Notes: a model not told the origin generated them from the letters alone. A stretch of DNA of 64,000 nucleotides from Oscillospiraceae bacterium (GCA_030153485.1 JAGUQX010000007.1:1-64000); one strand, 5' to 3'; positions 26,624 through 37,120 are shown, counted from the stretch's first letter. Made by a program: numbers and translations.

Positions 26624-28516
26624 ATGGGGATAGTTAAAGTTTTACCTAAATACATATCAGAGTTTATAGCAGCTGGGGAAGTTATAGAAAGACCCGCTTC
26701 TATTGTCAAAGAACTTATAGAAAATTCAATAGACGCAAAAGCTACTAGAATAATTTTAGAAATAAAGTCTGGTGGTATAGAGTATATAAAAGTTTCTGAT
26801 AATGGTGTTGGAATTTTGAAAGAAGATATGCCTAATATATTTTTGAGACATGCTACAAGCAAGATTTATTCAAAGGATGATCTTGATTGTATAGATACTT
26901 TAGGATTTAGGGGAGAGGCGATGTCTTCTATATCTGCTGTATCTATAGTTGAAGTTGTCTCGAAAACTATAGATAGTTTAAATGGATATAAAATAAAAGC
27001 AACTAATGATGTAATAGGAGATATATCTGATTTTGGAAGTTCTATAGGGACAACTATGTTTATAAAAGATCTTTTTTATAATATCCCTGTTAGAAAAAAG
27101 TTTTTGAAAAATGCTAATATAGAAGGTGGATATATAAGAAATATTATAGAAAAATTAGCTCTTTCAAATCCATCTATTTCTTTTAAATTTATAAAAGATA
27201 AAAAAACATCTTTTCATACTCCGGGAGATAACAATCTTTTATCATCTATTAGATATATATATGGAAAAGAAAATTCTGAAGATTTAATAGAAGTTGATTA
27301 TACAGAAGATAATATTTCTGTTAAAGGGTATATATCTAATATAAATTTTTATAAATCAAGTAGAAATTATCAAAATATTTTTATTAATAATAGATATGTA
27401 AAATCTTCTATAGTAAGAGAGTCTATAGAAGAAGCATACGGAGTTGATCTTCCTTCAGGAAAATATCCTGTTTTTATTTTAAATATAAAGATAGATTCTT
27501 CTACTATAGATGTTAATATTCATCCGACAAAAATAGAGGTTCGTTTTTCAGACGAAAAATCTGTTTATAATATTATATATTTTGCAATAAAATCTGCTAT
27601 AAAAAAAGATAATAAAAATATTTTAATTGATACTGACACACCAAGTTATATATCTAGAACATCTTTAGGAAATAAAGTTTATAGTGATAAGCAATATATT
27701 ATTGAATCACCGACTTCAATAATATATACAACTTCTATTCTAAATGATCATTCTTCAGATTTTTTGTTGTATGCTAAAGAAAAAGAAGCTAATTATATAA
27801 CGGATATACCTATTTTAAAATCAAAAAAAATAACTAATGATAATTTATTTAAAATGGATTTTGATATAGTAGATAATATAACAGATATACGTGAAGATAA
27901 ATTAAAAAATTTATCTGAAAGTATAAATGTTTTAAATAATATAGTTGTTTTAGGAGAAATTTTAAAAACTTATGTAATTATTAAATATAATAATAAATTA
28001 TTTATAATAGATAAACATGCCGCTCATGAAAGAATTATTTATGAAAATTTAAAAAAAGAAATATTTAATAATCAAAATTTAAATGATAAACAAATTTTAT
28101 TAATTCCAGTTAAATTATTATTATCTAGTATTTATTATCAAATATATTTGGAAAATAAGAATAAATTTGATTCATATGGGTTTGGTATAGAAAGTTTAGA
28201 AGAAAAAAATATAATAATAAATAGCATCCCTTCTATATTTATAAAATATGATGTTGAGGAAATATTTTATGAAATATTAAAAAATATAAAACATAATAAA
28301 AGGGATATATTTCCTGATATCTTTATGTCTGTACTCCATTCTATATCTTGTAGAAGTGCTATAAAAGCAAATGATGAGAATGATTCTATTGATTTAAAAA
28401 ATCTTTTTTTAAATATAATAAATGATGATTGTATTAGAAAATGTCCTCATGGACGACCAATTTTAATTGAATTTGATAAACTAAAATTAGAAAAGATGTT
28501 TGGTAGAAAAAAATAA
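26624..28516 (+). CDS. mutL: DNA mismatch repair protein MutL
   Basis: 630 residues. The GHKL ATPase domain is complete: AAGEVIERPASIVKELIENS, DNGVGI, RHATSKI, TLGFRGEAMSSI. The C-terminal dimerisation/endonuclease domain carries DKHAAHERIIYE, a form of the DQHAAHERxxYE stretch, and ends with CPHGRP; the canonical endonuclease motif DQHA(x)2E(x)4E is thus present in DKHA form. AGGAG lies 12 nt before ATG 26624; a GTG at 26612 overlaps the ribosome site and is unlikely. It follows mutS by 26 nt. Confidence 0.97.
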   Translation: MGIVKVLPKYISEFIAAGEVIERPASIVKELIENSIDAKATRIILEIKSGGIEYIKVSDNGVGILKEDMPNIFLRHATSKIYSKDDLDCIDTLGFRGEAMSSISAVSIVEVVSKTIDSLNGYKIKATNDVIGDISDFGSSIGTTMFIKDLFYNIPVRKKFLKNANIEGGYIRNIIEKLALSNPSISFKFIKDKKTSFHTPGDNNLLSSIRYIYGKENSEDLIEVDYTEDNISVKGYISNINFYKSSRNYQNIFINNRYVKSSIVRESIEEAYGVDLPSGKYPVFILNIKIDSSTIDVNIHPTKIEVRFSDEKSVYNIIYFAIKSAIKKDNKNILIDTDTPSYISRTSLGNKVYSDKQYIIESPTSIIYTTSILNDHSSDFLLYAKEKEANYITDIPILKSKKITNDNLFKMDFDIVDNITDIREDKLKNLSESINVLNNIVVLGEILKTYVIIKYNNKLFIIDKHAAHERIIYENLKKEIFNNQNLNDKQILLIPVKLLLSSIYYQIYLENKNKFDSYGFGIESLEEKNIIINSIPSIFIKYDVEEIFYEILKNIKHNKRDIFPDIFMSVLHSISCRSAIKANDENDSIDLKNLFLNIINDDCIRKCPHGRPILIEFDKLKLEKMFGRKK

Positions 28517-28530
28517 GGATAATATTGAAT

Positions 28531-29487
28531 ATGGATAAAAAAATAAAAATCATATGCATTGTAGGGCCAACATGCTCTGGGAAAACAAATTTAGGAATAG
28601 ATATAGCAAAAAATATAAATGGGGAAATTATATCAGCAGATTCTATGCAGATATATAGAGGTATGGATATCTCTACGGCAAAGCCATCTATAGAAGAATT
28701 AAAGATGGTTAAACATCATATGATAGATTTCCTGGATATTAAACAGAGATATAGTGTTTCTCAATATGTAAAAGAAGCTAGTATAATTATAGACAAAATT
28801 GTTAAAAAAGGAAAAATTCCTATTCTTGTTGGAGGAACAGGACTTTATATAGATAGTTTAACAAATGGAATTAATTTTTTAGAATATGATAAAAAATGTA
28901 TAGATAAAGTTAAGTACATAGATGAATTATATTTTAAATACGGTATAAATCCTATTATAGAAGAACTTGTTAAGTGTGATAAAAAAGTTCTAGAAACTAT
29001 ACATATAAATAATCATATCAAGCTAATTAATGCTTTAAAAAAATATAAATTAACAGGAATAACCTTTGAAGAAAATAATATAAAAAGTTTAGAAAAAGAA
29101 CCAATATATAATCCTTTATTTATTGGTTTAAATTATGAAACAAGGGATTTATTATATTATCAAATAAATAATAGAGTTGATAATATGATAACTAGAGGTG
29201 TTATTGAAGAATCTTTAGCTATTTATAATCAATATAAAAACACTGAATTTTTAAATAATATTAAAACCATAGGGTGCAAAGAATTTTTTCCATTTTTTAA
29301 AAAAGAACAATGTTTATTAGAATGCATAGAAAATATTAAAAAGCAAACTAGAAGATATTCAAAAAGACAATTAACTTGGTATAGATATAATACAAATATT
29401 AATTGGTATATTACAAAAAAAACTGATTTAAAGGTCGTGGATTATATAAAAAGTAAAAAAAACATAGAACAATTTATGAAAATATGA
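28531..29487 (+). CDS. miaA: tRNA dimethylallyltransferase
   Basis: Adds dimethylallyl to N6 of A37 in tRNA; MiaB then methylthiolates it. About 318 residues with the P-loop GPTCSGKT, SADSMQIYRGMDISTAKPS, VGGTGLYIDSL and the C-terminal KKQTRRYSKRQLTWYR. Two starts are possible: ATG 28531 (AAGGA 11 nt upstream) or TTG 28525 (5 nt); ATG is preferred. It lies 14 nt after mutL. Its stop overlaps an extended -10 promoter for hfq. Confidence 0.96.
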   Translation: MDKKIKIICIVGPTCSGKTNLGIDIAKNINGEIISADSMQIYRGMDISTAKPSIEELKMVKHHMIDFLDIKQRYSVSQYVKEASIIIDKIVKKGKIPILVGGTGLYIDSLTNGINFLEYDKKCIDKVKYIDELYFKYGINPIIEELVKCDKKVLETIHINNHIKLINALKKYKLTGITFEENNIKSLEKEPIYNPLFIGLNYETRDLLYYQINNRVDNMITRGVIEESLAIYNQYKNTEFLNNIKTIGCKEFFPFFKKEQCLLECIENIKKQTRRYSKRQLTWYRYNTNINWYITKKTDLKVVDYIKSKKNIEQFMKI

Positions 29488-29493
29488 TATAAT
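29485..29493 (+). promoter_or_regulatory. Extended -10 promoter for hfq
   Basis: TG-A-TATAAT: the TG element is at 29485-29486, overlapping the miaA stop codon, and TATAAT is at 29488-29493. There is no clear -35. It gives a leader of about 40 nt before hfq and would let hfq be expressed apart from the upstream block. Confidence 0.6.
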
Positions 29494-29539
29494 ATTAGAA
29501 GATTTATTATATGAAGATTTTATGGAGGATCGTTAGAAG

Positions 29540-29767
29540 ATGAAAGGTATTAATTTACAGGATGTATTTTTAAATCAAGCAAGAAAAGAAAAGATAAGTG
29601 TTACTGTGTTTTTAACAAATGGATTTCAATTTAAAGGTTATGTAAAAGGTTTTGACAATTTTACAGTTATATTGGATTATGATGGAAATCAAAATTTAGT
29701 ATATAAACACGCTATTTCAACTATTGTACCATCAAAACATATTTCAATATTAGAAAACAATGAATAA
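29540..29767 (+). CDS. hfq: RNA chaperone Hfq
   Basis: 75 residues, the short Gram-positive form. Sm1 motif ([20 protein letters not shown]), [13 protein letters not shown] and Sm2-type [11 protein letters not shown] are present; the usual K-H of the proximal RNA-binding face appears as YKHA. It forms a hexameric ring binding small RNAs and mRNAs. GGAGG precedes ATG 29540. It overlaps the next gene by 8 nt. Confidence 0.97.
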   Translation: MKGINLQDVFLNQARKEKISVTVFLTNGFQFKGYVKGFDNFTVILDYDGNQNLVYKHAISTIVPSKHISILENNE

Positions 29768-30989
29768 CCCTGAGAAAAAAAAAATTTTTATCAGCAAAAT
29801 AAATGTTAAATTAATTTTGATAATATCATTAATTTTATTTGTTTCTTTATATATTATATATCATTTTTTTTTAATATTTTCTGATAATCTTAAAACGGAG
29901 ACTGCTGTTAAATTTACAGCTGGGAATGAAATAACCTCATCTGGTGTTGTAGTTAGAGAAGAAGTAATAATAGATAAAGATATCAGCAATTTGAATTTCA
30001 TAAATTATTTTGTAAAAGATGGAGAAAAGATATCAAAAGATTCTGTTATCGCCTCATCTTATGAGAGTGTAGAAGACATAAATAAAGAGCATATAATAAA
30101 AAATATCAATATAGAGATAGAAACAATAAAATCATCAGAAGTTAATGATACTGGATCTAATTTGATTGATGGATTATTAAAACAGTTTGAGCATATGCAG
30201 ATGGAAGTTCAGAAAAATATTAATAATTATGATATTTTTAATATTTATAATTTACGATTAGATATGCTAAAAACATTAAATAAAAAAGACATAATTGTAG
30301 GTAAAAACTCACAATTTAACGATAGGATTATTCAACTTAATACATACAAAGAAGAAATTTTATCTAATATGAATAAACAATCAACTCCTATAACTTCTGA
30401 TACATCTGGATTTTTTAAATCTAAAATTGATGGATACGAAGAAATATTTACAAAGGAAAGCATAAAAGATTTAAATGATTCTAATCTTTTAAAGTATTTA
30501 AAAGATGAACAAAATATTCCTGAACAGAAAAAAATTGGAAAAATAATCTTAAATAGCAAATGGAATTATGTATGCCTTGTAGATAAAAGTTATATAGATA
30601 AATTGAGTATTAATAAATCAGTTAATGTTCAATTTTCTTCTTTAGGAAATAAGTATATTTCTATGAATATTGATGAGATTGATGATAGCTATGATGATAG
30701 TATTAGGTTGATTTTATCATCTGATATTATTTCAGAGAATATTTTATCATTACGAAAAGAGTCTGCTAAGATATCTTTTGGAGATAAAAAAGGAATAAAA
30801 ATACCACGTATAGCTCTAAGGGTTGATCAGGGAGAAAGTTTTGTTTATACATATAACGGAAATATTGTTTCGCCAAAAAAAATAAAAATAATATATGAAG
30901 AAGAAGGTTTTATTTTATCCGATTTAGTTGGTGATAAATCATTTGTTCAAGTTTATGATGATATAGTAGTTAGGGGTAATATAAATTAA
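29760..30989 (+). CDS. HlyD-family (membrane-fusion-like) protein
   Basis: 409 residues: a short cytoplasmic N-terminus, one membrane helix (about 16-38), and a large outside region with a lipoyl/HlyD-type barrel (SSGVVVREE... [16 protein letters not shown]), a central helical part (about 110-225), and a C-terminal beta domain ([21 protein letters not shown]). A gene of this kind occupies the same place in many Clostridia cell-division clusters, after hfq and before sepF. Its partner transporter is not adjacent and its function is not established. Its start overlaps hfq. Confidence 0.75.
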   Translation: MNNPEKKKIFISKINVKLILIISLILFVSLYIIYHFFLIFSDNLKTETAVKFTAGNEITSSGVVVREEVIIDKDISNLNFINYFVKDGEKISKDSVIASSYESVEDINKEHIIKNINIEIETIKSSEVNDTGSNLIDGLLKQFEHMQMEVQKNINNYDIFNIYNLRLDMLKTLNKKDIIVGKNSQFNDRIIQLNTYKEEILSNMNKQSTPITSDTSGFFKSKIDGYEEIFTKESIKDLNDSNLLKYLKDEQNIPEQKKIGKIILNSKWNYVCLVDKSYIDKLSINKSVNVQFSSLGNKYISMNIDEIDDSYDDSIRLILSSDIISENILSLRKESAKISFGDKKGIKIPRIALRVDQGESFVYTYNGNIVSPKKIKIIYEEEGFILSDLVGDKSFVQVYDDIVVRGNIN

Positions 30990-31047
30990 TCTATTGTATT
31001 TAAATTGATAACTATCTAATTTGTTTGATTGAATGTTTAAAAAGATA

Positions 31048-31076
31048 TTGACATATAAGATAAAAAAATAGATAAT
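31048..31076 (+). promoter_or_regulatory. sepF promoter
   Basis: TTGACA (31048-31053), 17 bp, GATAAT (31071-31076): a good sigma-A promoter about 55 nt before sepF. Confidence 0.75.
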
Positions 31077-31134
31077 ATAACTAATAAAAGTTAAAATATT
31101 ATTTATTTTTATTTATTTTGAAAGGTGTTTTTTT

Positions 31135-31581
31135 ATGAGCTTTATGGAAAAAATCAAAGTTATGATTGGTGCTTCTGACGAAGAATATGAAGATGATATG
31201 GATATGGTCAATGAAGAACATAATAATAACGAAAATCAGGATGCTTTTGATTATGATAGTAATAGTGGTGTTAAAAAAAATAAAGTTGTAAATATCCATG
31301 CTACTACAAAATTACAAGTTGTACTAGTTAAACCTGAAAAGTTTGAGGATGCAAGTTCTATAGCTGATCATCTTAATTCTAAAAGGACAGTTGTTTTAAA
31401 TCTTGAGTCGACAAATAAAGAGATATCAAGAAGATTAATTGATTTTTTAAGCGGTGTTGCTTATGCAAATAATGGACAGATAAAAAAAGTTGCTAATAGT
31501 ACATTTATTATAACTCCTTATAATGTTGGTGTTGTAGGAGATCTATTAGAAGAGATAGAAAATAGTGGAGTTTATTTATAA
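31135..31581 (+). CDS. sepF: Cell division protein SepF
   Basis: 148 residues. An N-terminal amphipathic membrane-targeting helix (MSFMEKIKVMIG) and an acidic linker lead to the SepF core (VVLVKPEKFEDASSIADHL, VVLNLESTNKEISRRLIDFL, and SGVAYANNGQIKKV). SepF anchors and bundles FtsZ at the division site. GAAAGGTG precedes the start. yggS and yggT, which often flank sepF, are absent here. Confidence 0.96.
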   Translation: MSFMEKIKVMIGASDEEYEDDMDMVNEEHNNNENQDAFDYDSNSGVKKNKVVNIHATTKLQVVLVKPEKFEDASSIADHLNSKRTVVLNLESTNKEISRRLIDFLSGVAYANNGQIKKVANSTFIITPYNVGVVGDLLEEIENSGVYL

Positions 31582-32334
31582 TTGGATGATATTGAATTAT
31601 TAAAAAACAAAGCATTAGACCTTTTTAGATTGTCTAATAAATATAAGATATTTAAATTTTCTAGATTTTATAATGAACAAGAAGTATATACATTAGATAA
31701 TTTATTTAAATCTAAAGGTTTTAATAATTATATATTTTTTGGTGGATATAAAAATGCTAGCCGTAAAATACTAGGTATCTTTGATAATCTATCTGGTATA
31801 TCTTACAAAGATTTTCCTATTGTTCCAATAAGTTTTAGCTTTTCAAGAAATTTTAATCTAACACATAGAGATTTTTTAGGTTCTTTAACTAGTTTAAGAA
31901 TAGAAAGAAATTTAATCGGAGATATACTAGAGGATGAAAATAAATTTATTTGTTTTCTATCTTCTGGTATATCTGATTTTTGTATAAATAATCTTCTGAA
32001 AATATCAAATAAGAAAGCTAAACTTTATATTTGTGAAAAAAAATATATTGATTTTTTTCATGAACATAAATTTGAAAAAAATATATATATTATATCTTCT
32101 TTAAGGATTGATTGTATTATTGCATCTATTCTTAAAATTAGTAGGTCTAATAGTTTAATATCTATTAAAAGCGGAACTATTTTAGTTAATTATAAAAGAG
32201 TATGTGATCATAATTATAATATAACTATCGGAGATATTATTACCATAAAAAAATTTGGTAAATTTATTTATCAGGATACTGTGACATTAACTAAAAAAGG
32301 AAAGATAAAATTAATTTTACATAAATATATATAG
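31582..32334 (+). CDS. ylmH: YlmH-type S4-domain RNA-binding protein
   Basis: 250 residues. The C-terminal S4 domain (about 175-240: SLRIDCIIASILKISRSNSL..I..G.ILVNYKRV) and the upstream RNA-binding part (FFGGYKNASRKILGIF, THRDFLGSLTSLRIERNLIGDI) match YlmH, which binds stalled ribosomes in Bacillus. The start is TTG 31582, directly after the sepF stop, with TGGAG inside the sepF end. The position between sepF and divIVA is conserved. Confidence 0.92.
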   Translation: MDDIELLKNKALDLFRLSNKYKIFKFSRFYNEQEVYTLDNLFKSKGFNNYIFFGGYKNASRKILGIFDNLSGISYKDFPIVPISFSFSRNFNLTHRDFLGSLTSLRIERNLIGDILEDENKFICFLSSGISDFCINNLLKISNKKAKLYICEKKYIDFFHEHKFEKNIYIISSLRIDCIIASILKISRSNSLISIKSGTILVNYKRVCDHNYNITIGDIITIKKFGKFIYQDTVTLTKKGKIKLILHKYI

Positions 32335-32344
32335 GAGGAGTTTT

Positions 32345-32890
32345 ATGAATCCAGATGATATAAAAAATATAAAGTTATCCAAATCTGGAATATTTGGATA
32401 TAAAGTTGAAGATGTAGATACTTATATAGAATTTGTAAAGTTATATATAGAAAAAAAAGAAGTAGAGAATATAGAATTACAAAAAAAAATAAAAATACTT
32501 GCACATAAAGTAAAAGAATATAAAGATGAAGAACATGATATAAAACAGGCTTTAATTAATGCACAAAAACTAAGTAATACTGTTGTAAATGATGCTAAAG
32601 AAAAAGCGAATATTATTTTAGATGAAGCAAAAGATAGAGTTAGCTCTAAAGTTAAGTACGCACAGTTAGATGCTGAAAACATATTAAAAGAAACTAAATA
32701 TAATATTGAAAAAGAAAGAAAATCTTTATTTAAAATACAAAAAGAAGTGTCTACTTTTAAAGCAAAACTTTTATCTCTATATAGAACACATCTCGATTCT
32801 ATAACTGCTTTACCAGAAATTGATGATAAAGATCAAAAAGATGAGATAGATAATAATAATGTTAAAGAAAAAAATGTTAGTTTAAATTAA
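32345..32890 (+). CDS. divIVA: DivIVA-like cell division / polar protein
   Basis: 181 residues: an N-terminal DivIVA membrane-binding segment (MNPDDIKNIKLSKSGIFGYKV.DVD.YIEFV) followed by long coiled coil (about 35-150). It recognises curved membrane at septa and poles and recruits partners. AGGAGGAG precedes ATG 32345. The acidic Asn-rich C-terminal tail is not conserved. Confidence 0.92.
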   Translation: MNPDDIKNIKLSKSGIFGYKVEDVDTYIEFVKLYIEKKEVENIELQKKIKILAHKVKEYKDEEHDIKQALINAQKLSNTVVNDAKEKANIILDEAKDRVSSKVKYAQLDAENILKETKYNIEKERKSLFKIQKEVSTFKAKLLSLYRTHLDSITALPEIDDKDQKDEIDNNNVKEKNVSLN

Positions 32891-32917
32891 TTATAAATTT
32901 TTTTTAGGAGAGGCATA

Positions 32918-35704
32918 ATGACAAAGGATTATAATAAAAGCTTAAATCTTCCATTAACAGATTTTCCTATGAGAGGTAGCTTACATACAAGAGATCAACA
33001 ACTTTTTGATGATATAAATAAAAACAAAATATATGATAAAAGAATTGAAAAAAACAAAGATAAACCTTTGTTTTTATTACATGATGGACCTCCATATGCA
33101 AATGGAGATATACATCTAGGTACAGCATTAAATAAAATATTAAAAGATATTATCATTAAAAGTAAAAACATGTCTGGATTTAAAGCTCCTTTTGTACCTG
33201 GATGGGATACTCATGGGCTTCCTATAGAACTTAAGGCATTTAAATCATCGTCCAAAACTAAGAATCTAACAGACATAGAAATAAGAGAAAAATGCAAAGA
33301 ATTTGCCCTATCTTGTGTTAAAAGTCAAGGGAATCAATTTAAGTCACTTGGTGTAATTGGAGAATTTGATAATCCTTATTTAACTCTTAATAAAGAATTT
33401 GAAGCTAAGCAGATAGAAGTTTTTGGAAAAATGTTTGAAAAAGATTTAATATATAAAGGTTTAAAGCCAGTTTATTGGTGTATTGATTGTAATACAGCTT
33501 TAGCTGAAGCAGAAATAGAATATGATAATAATAATTGTGATTCTATTTATGTTAAATTTGAGTTGATTGATAATAGTCTATTTTCTGAAGAAATAGATAA
33601 AGATAAAAAAATATATTTTGTTATATGGACTACAACAACTTGGACATTACCTGCAAATGTTGCTATATGTTTAGGAGATAAGTTTGAATACTCTCTGGTT
33701 AAAGTATTAGATGAATATTTAATTATAGCTAAAGAATTAGTCAATACAGTTATGGAAATTTCTCAAATTAAAGAATATTCTATTATAAAAACTTTAGCTG
33801 GAAAAGAATTAGAGTTACTAAAAACGAAACATCCTTTTTTAAATAGAGAATCTTTAATAATTTGTGGTGATCATGTAACATTGGAAAGTGGGACTGGTTG
33901 TGTACATACTGCACCTGGACATGGTATGGATGATTTTATAGTTTGTTCTAATTATAATGATTTAGAAGTTATAGTTCCTGTAAATGAAAGAGGCGTCTAT
34001 AATGATCATGCGGGATTATTTGAAGGGATGCATATATCTAAAGTTAGCGATAATATTATAGAACAGTTAAAGAGTACCAATAATTTATTAGCTATTAATA
34101 AAATTTCTCATCAATATCCTCATTGTTGGAGATGTAAAAAAGCTGTAATTTTTAGAGCAACAGAACAATGGTTTTGTTCTATTGAAAAGATTAGAAATAT
34201 AGCTATATCGGAGATTGATAAAATTGTTTGGAATCCATCTTGGGGAAAAGATAGAATGATAAATATGATAAAAGATAGATTGGATTGGTGTATTTCTAGA
34301 CAAAGACTATGGGGAGTTCCCATTCCTATTATTTATTGTTCTGATTGTGATGATATAATTATTTCACCAGAAACTATTAAAAATATATCTGAAATATTTA
34401 AACAAGAGGGATCAGATTCTTGGTATAAAAGAGATGCTTCTGACTTTATTCCAAAAAATTATTCTTGTAAATGTGGAAGTCAAAGTTTTAAAAAAGAAAA
34501 AGATATAATGGATGTATGGTTTGATAGTGGAGTTAGTAATATTTCGGTGCTAGATACAAGAGAAGGTCTAGAAGTGCCCGCTGATTTATATTTTGAAGGG
34601 AATGACCAGTATAGAGGTTGGTTTCAATCGTCTCTTTTAACATCTATATCATATAGAGGTTCTGCTCCTTATAAAAATATTTTATCACACGGATGGGTTG
34701 TTGATGGAGATGGGAGAAAAATGTCTAAATCCATTGGAAACGGAATAAATCCAGACGCTATTATAAAAGAATATGGAGCAGATATTTTAAGACTATGGGT
34801 AGCTTCTTCTGACTATCATTCTGATATACGTATATCGAAGGATATAATAAAAAATATAACAGAAGGATATAGAAAAATTAGGAATACTTTTAGATTTTTA
34901 CTAGGAAATTTAAGTGATTTTGACCCAAATATTGACATTATAGATTTAGAATTTATATCTGATATAGATAAATGGACATTATTTAATTTTTATAATTTAT
35001 TAGAAAAAGTTAAATTAGCATATAATAATTTTGAATTTCATCAAGTTTATCAAATGATTAGAAATTTTTGTGTAGTAGACCTTTCTAATTATTATCTAGA
35101 TATTGTAAAAGATAGATTATATTGTGAAAAAAAGAATTCTAAAAAAAGAAGAAATGCACAGACTACAATGTATATTATTTTAGAAAATATGGCTAAAATT
35201 TTATCACCAATACTTGCATTTACATCTGAAGAAGTTTGGGAATATATGCCGCATAGAAATTCTGATAATAAAGAGTCTATTTTATTAAATGATTTTGAAA
35301 ATTCTTTAAATTTAAATTTAAATTTAAATACAGATTTTATACAAAAATGGAATAAAATGTATAAAATAAAAGATGAAGTTTTAAAAGCAATGGAAATCAA
35401 AAGAGAAGAAAAAATTATTGGGTCTTCTCTAGAAGCAAATGTTTCTATACATTCTATAGATAAAAATACTATAAATTTTATTAAGTCTAATTTAGAGGAT
35501 TTAAAAACAATATTTATTTCTTCGGACATAAATATTGTAGAGGATGATAATGGAGAATATAAGACAGATATATTAGGTATATCTATAAATATTAGTAAAT
35601 CTTTAGGAAAAAAATGTGAAAGATGTTGGATGTTTTCTAAAACTGTTGGATTAGATGATGAAAATTTAACAATATGCGGAAGATGTTGTTTAGCTTTAGA
35701 TTAA
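32918..35704 (+). CDS. ileS: Isoleucyl-tRNA synthetase
   Basis: 928 residues, normal length. The class I signature reads HLGT (NGDIHLGTALNKI) where HxGH is usual; KMSKS (RKMSKSIGNG) is intact. The editing domain (WTTTTWTLPANVAI, GTGCVHTAPGHG.DD) is present, and the C-terminus has a zinc finger CERCW...CGRCC. An in-frame TTAAAT hexamer repeated four times (about 35309-35333) encodes Leu-Asn repeats in the C-terminal region. No T-box leader is possible because the gap to divIVA is only 27 nt. Confidence 0.97.
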   Translation: MTKDYNKSLNLPLTDFPMRGSLHTRDQQLFDDINKNKIYDKRIEKNKDKPLFLLHDGPPYANGDIHLGTALNKILKDIIIKSKNMSGFKAPFVPGWDTHGLPIELKAFKSSSKTKNLTDIEIREKCKEFALSCVKSQGNQFKSLGVIGEFDNPYLTLNKEFEAKQIEVFGKMFEKDLIYKGLKPVYWCIDCNTALAEAEIEYDNNNCDSIYVKFELIDNSLFSEEIDKDKKIYFVIWTTTTWTLPANVAICLGDKFEYSLVKVLDEYLIIAKELVNTVMEISQIKEYSIIKTLAGKELELLKTKHPFLNRESLIICGDHVTLESGTGCVHTAPGHGMDDFIVCSNYNDLEVIVPVNERGVYNDHAGLFEGMHISKVSDNIIEQLKSTNNLLAINKISHQYPHCWRCKKAVIFRATEQWFCSIEKIRNIAISEIDKIVWNPSWGKDRMINMIKDRLDWCISRQRLWGVPIPIIYCSDCDDIIISPETIKNISEIFKQEGSDSWYKRDASDFIPKNYSCKCGSQSFKKEKDIMDVWFDSGVSNISVLDTREGLEVPADLYFEGNDQYRGWFQSSLLTSISYRGSAPYKNILSHGWVVDGDGRKMSKSIGNGINPDAIIKEYGADILRLWVASSDYHSDIRISKDIIKNITEGYRKIRNTFRFLLGNLSDFDPNIDIIDLEFISDIDKWTLFNFYNLLEKVKLAYNNFEFHQVYQMIRNFCVVDLSNYYLDIVKDRLYCEKKNSKKRRNAQTTMYIILENMAKILSPILAFTSEEVWEYMPHRNSDNKESILLNDFENSLNLNLNLNTDFIQKWNKMYKIKDEVLKAMEIKREEKIIGSSLEANVSIHSIDKNTINFIKSNLEDLKTIFISSDINIVEDDNGEYKTDILGISINISKSLGKKCERCWMFSKTVGLDDENLTICGRCCLALD

Positions 35705-35722
35705 TATTTACATTATTTTGAG

Positions 35723-36184
35723 GTGAAAATTATAAAATATATATTATACTGTATTATTCCATTTTTTATCGCTATTGATCAGTTTATAAAATTTTTAGTT
35801 GTAAAATATCTTCAACCTGTTGGAACATATCCTATTTTACAGAATATATTACATTTTACTTATTTAGAAAACAGAGGAGCCGCTTTTGGAAGTTTTGAGG
35901 GTAATAAATTCATACTTATTTTTGTCAGTGGAATTATACTTTTAGTATCGTTTTTTTTAATGTTTACTAAAAAGATTCAAAACATATTTTATAAAATATG
36001 TTTTGGTTTTGTCATAGCAGGGGGAATAGGAAATCTTATAGATAGAATTTTTAGAGGATATGTTGTAGATTATATAGATTTTAGAATCATTAATTTTGCA
36101 GTTTTTAATTTTGCAGATATTTTAATTTCATTATCAAGTATTAGTTTAATTATTTATATTGTGTTTTTTGAAAAACACGCTTGA
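35723..36184 (+). CDS. lspA: Lipoprotein signal peptidase
   Basis: 153 residues, four membrane helices, with the conserved aspartyl protease motifs: DQ at the start, ENRGAAFG, GGIGNLIDRI (first Asp) and VVDYIDF...FNFADI (second Asp). It cleaves prolipoproteins such as those encoded elsewhere in this window. The start is unclear: GTG 35723 overlaps GAGG, which is also well placed for a rarer start codon 5-6 codons later. Confidence 0.95.
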   Translation: MKIIKYILYCIIPFFIAIDQFIKFLVVKYLQPVGTYPILQNILHFTYLENRGAAFGSFEGNKFILIFVSGIILLVSFFLMFTKKIQNIFYKICFGFVIAGGIGNLIDRIFRGYVVDYIDFRIINFAVFNFADILISLSSISLIIYIVFFEKHA

Positions 36185-36208
36185 ATTATTTTATAGGAGA
36201 TTTATAAT

Positions 36209-37120
36209 TTGGATAGTTATAGTTTTATTGTCGAAAAATCAGAAATAAATAAACGCATAGATGTCTTTTGTTCTGAAAAAATTCTAATAAAAACCAGATC
36301 TTTTTTTCAAACTATTATTAAAGATGGATTTGTTTTAGTTAATAATTGTATAATAAATAAAAAATATAAATTGAAAATAGGGGACATTATAAATTTTACT
36401 ATTCCAGATTTAAAACCTTTAACTGCTATTCCAGAAGAAATGGAATTAGATATTATATATGAAGATGAACATTTAATCGTAGTTAATAAGGAAAAAGGTG
36501 TAGTTGTTCATCCTGCACCAGGAAATTATACTGGTACTCTTGTTAGTGGAGTTTTATATCATTGTAATGAACTATCTAGTGTTAATGGAGTTGTTAGACC
36601 AGGAATTTTACATAGGATAGATAAAAATACTAGTGGACTTTTAATAATTGCTAAATCAGATATTGTTCATTTAGATTTAGCTAATCAACTTAAAAATCAT
36701 AGTATTTCTAGAGAATATCATGGAATTGTTTATGGTAAATATAAAAACAAGTCTGATACTATCAATCTTCCTATTGGCAGAAGTTCGAAAGATAGAAAAA
36801 AAATGTGCGTAACAGATAGTAATTCTAAAGAGGCGATAACACATTATGAAACGATGTCGGAGGGAAATGGTTTTACATATGTAAAATTCTTTTTAGAAAC
36901 AGGTCGTACACATCAAATAAGAGTTCATAGTTCTTATATAGGAAATCCCCTTGCTGGGGATGATGTTTATGGACCTAAAAATGTTATTAAAGATCTTAAT
37001 GGACAGTGCTTACATGCAAAAAAAATAACTTTTTATCATCCAATTTTTAAAAAACAGGTTAGTTTAAATACAAATTTACCAGTATATTTCAAAAACTTTT
37101 TAAAAAAACATTTTATATAG
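36209..37120 (+). CDS. RluD-type 23S rRNA pseudouridine synthase
   Basis: 303 residues: N-terminal S4 domain (about 10-65) and catalytic domain with the signature RPGILHRIDKNTSGLLIIAK containing the nucleophile Asp, plus RTHQIRVH near the end. TTG start at 36209 with AGGAG 8-9 nt upstream. It usually follows lspA in Firmicutes, as here. Confidence 0.94.
   Translation: MDSYSFIVEKSEINKRIDVFCSEKILIKTRSFFQTIIKDGFVLVNNCIINKKYKLKIGDIINFTIPDLKPLTAIPEEMELDIIYEDEHLIVVNKEKGVVVHPAPGNYTGTLVSGVLYHCNELSSVNGVVRPGILHRIDKNTSGLLIIAKSDIVHLDLANQLKNHSISREYHGIVYGKYKNKSDTINLPIGRSSKDRKKMCVTDSNSKEAITHYETMSEGNGFTYVKFFLETGRTHQIRVHSSYIGNPLAGDDVYGPKNVIKDLNGQCLHAKKITFYHPIFKKQVSLNTNLPVYFKNFLKKHFI

Noticed and set aside
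35309..35333. Phase-variable repeat in ileS (TTAAAT)4
   Set aside because: The unit is six bases and stays in frame, and the gene is essential; slippage would only add or remove Leu-Asn.
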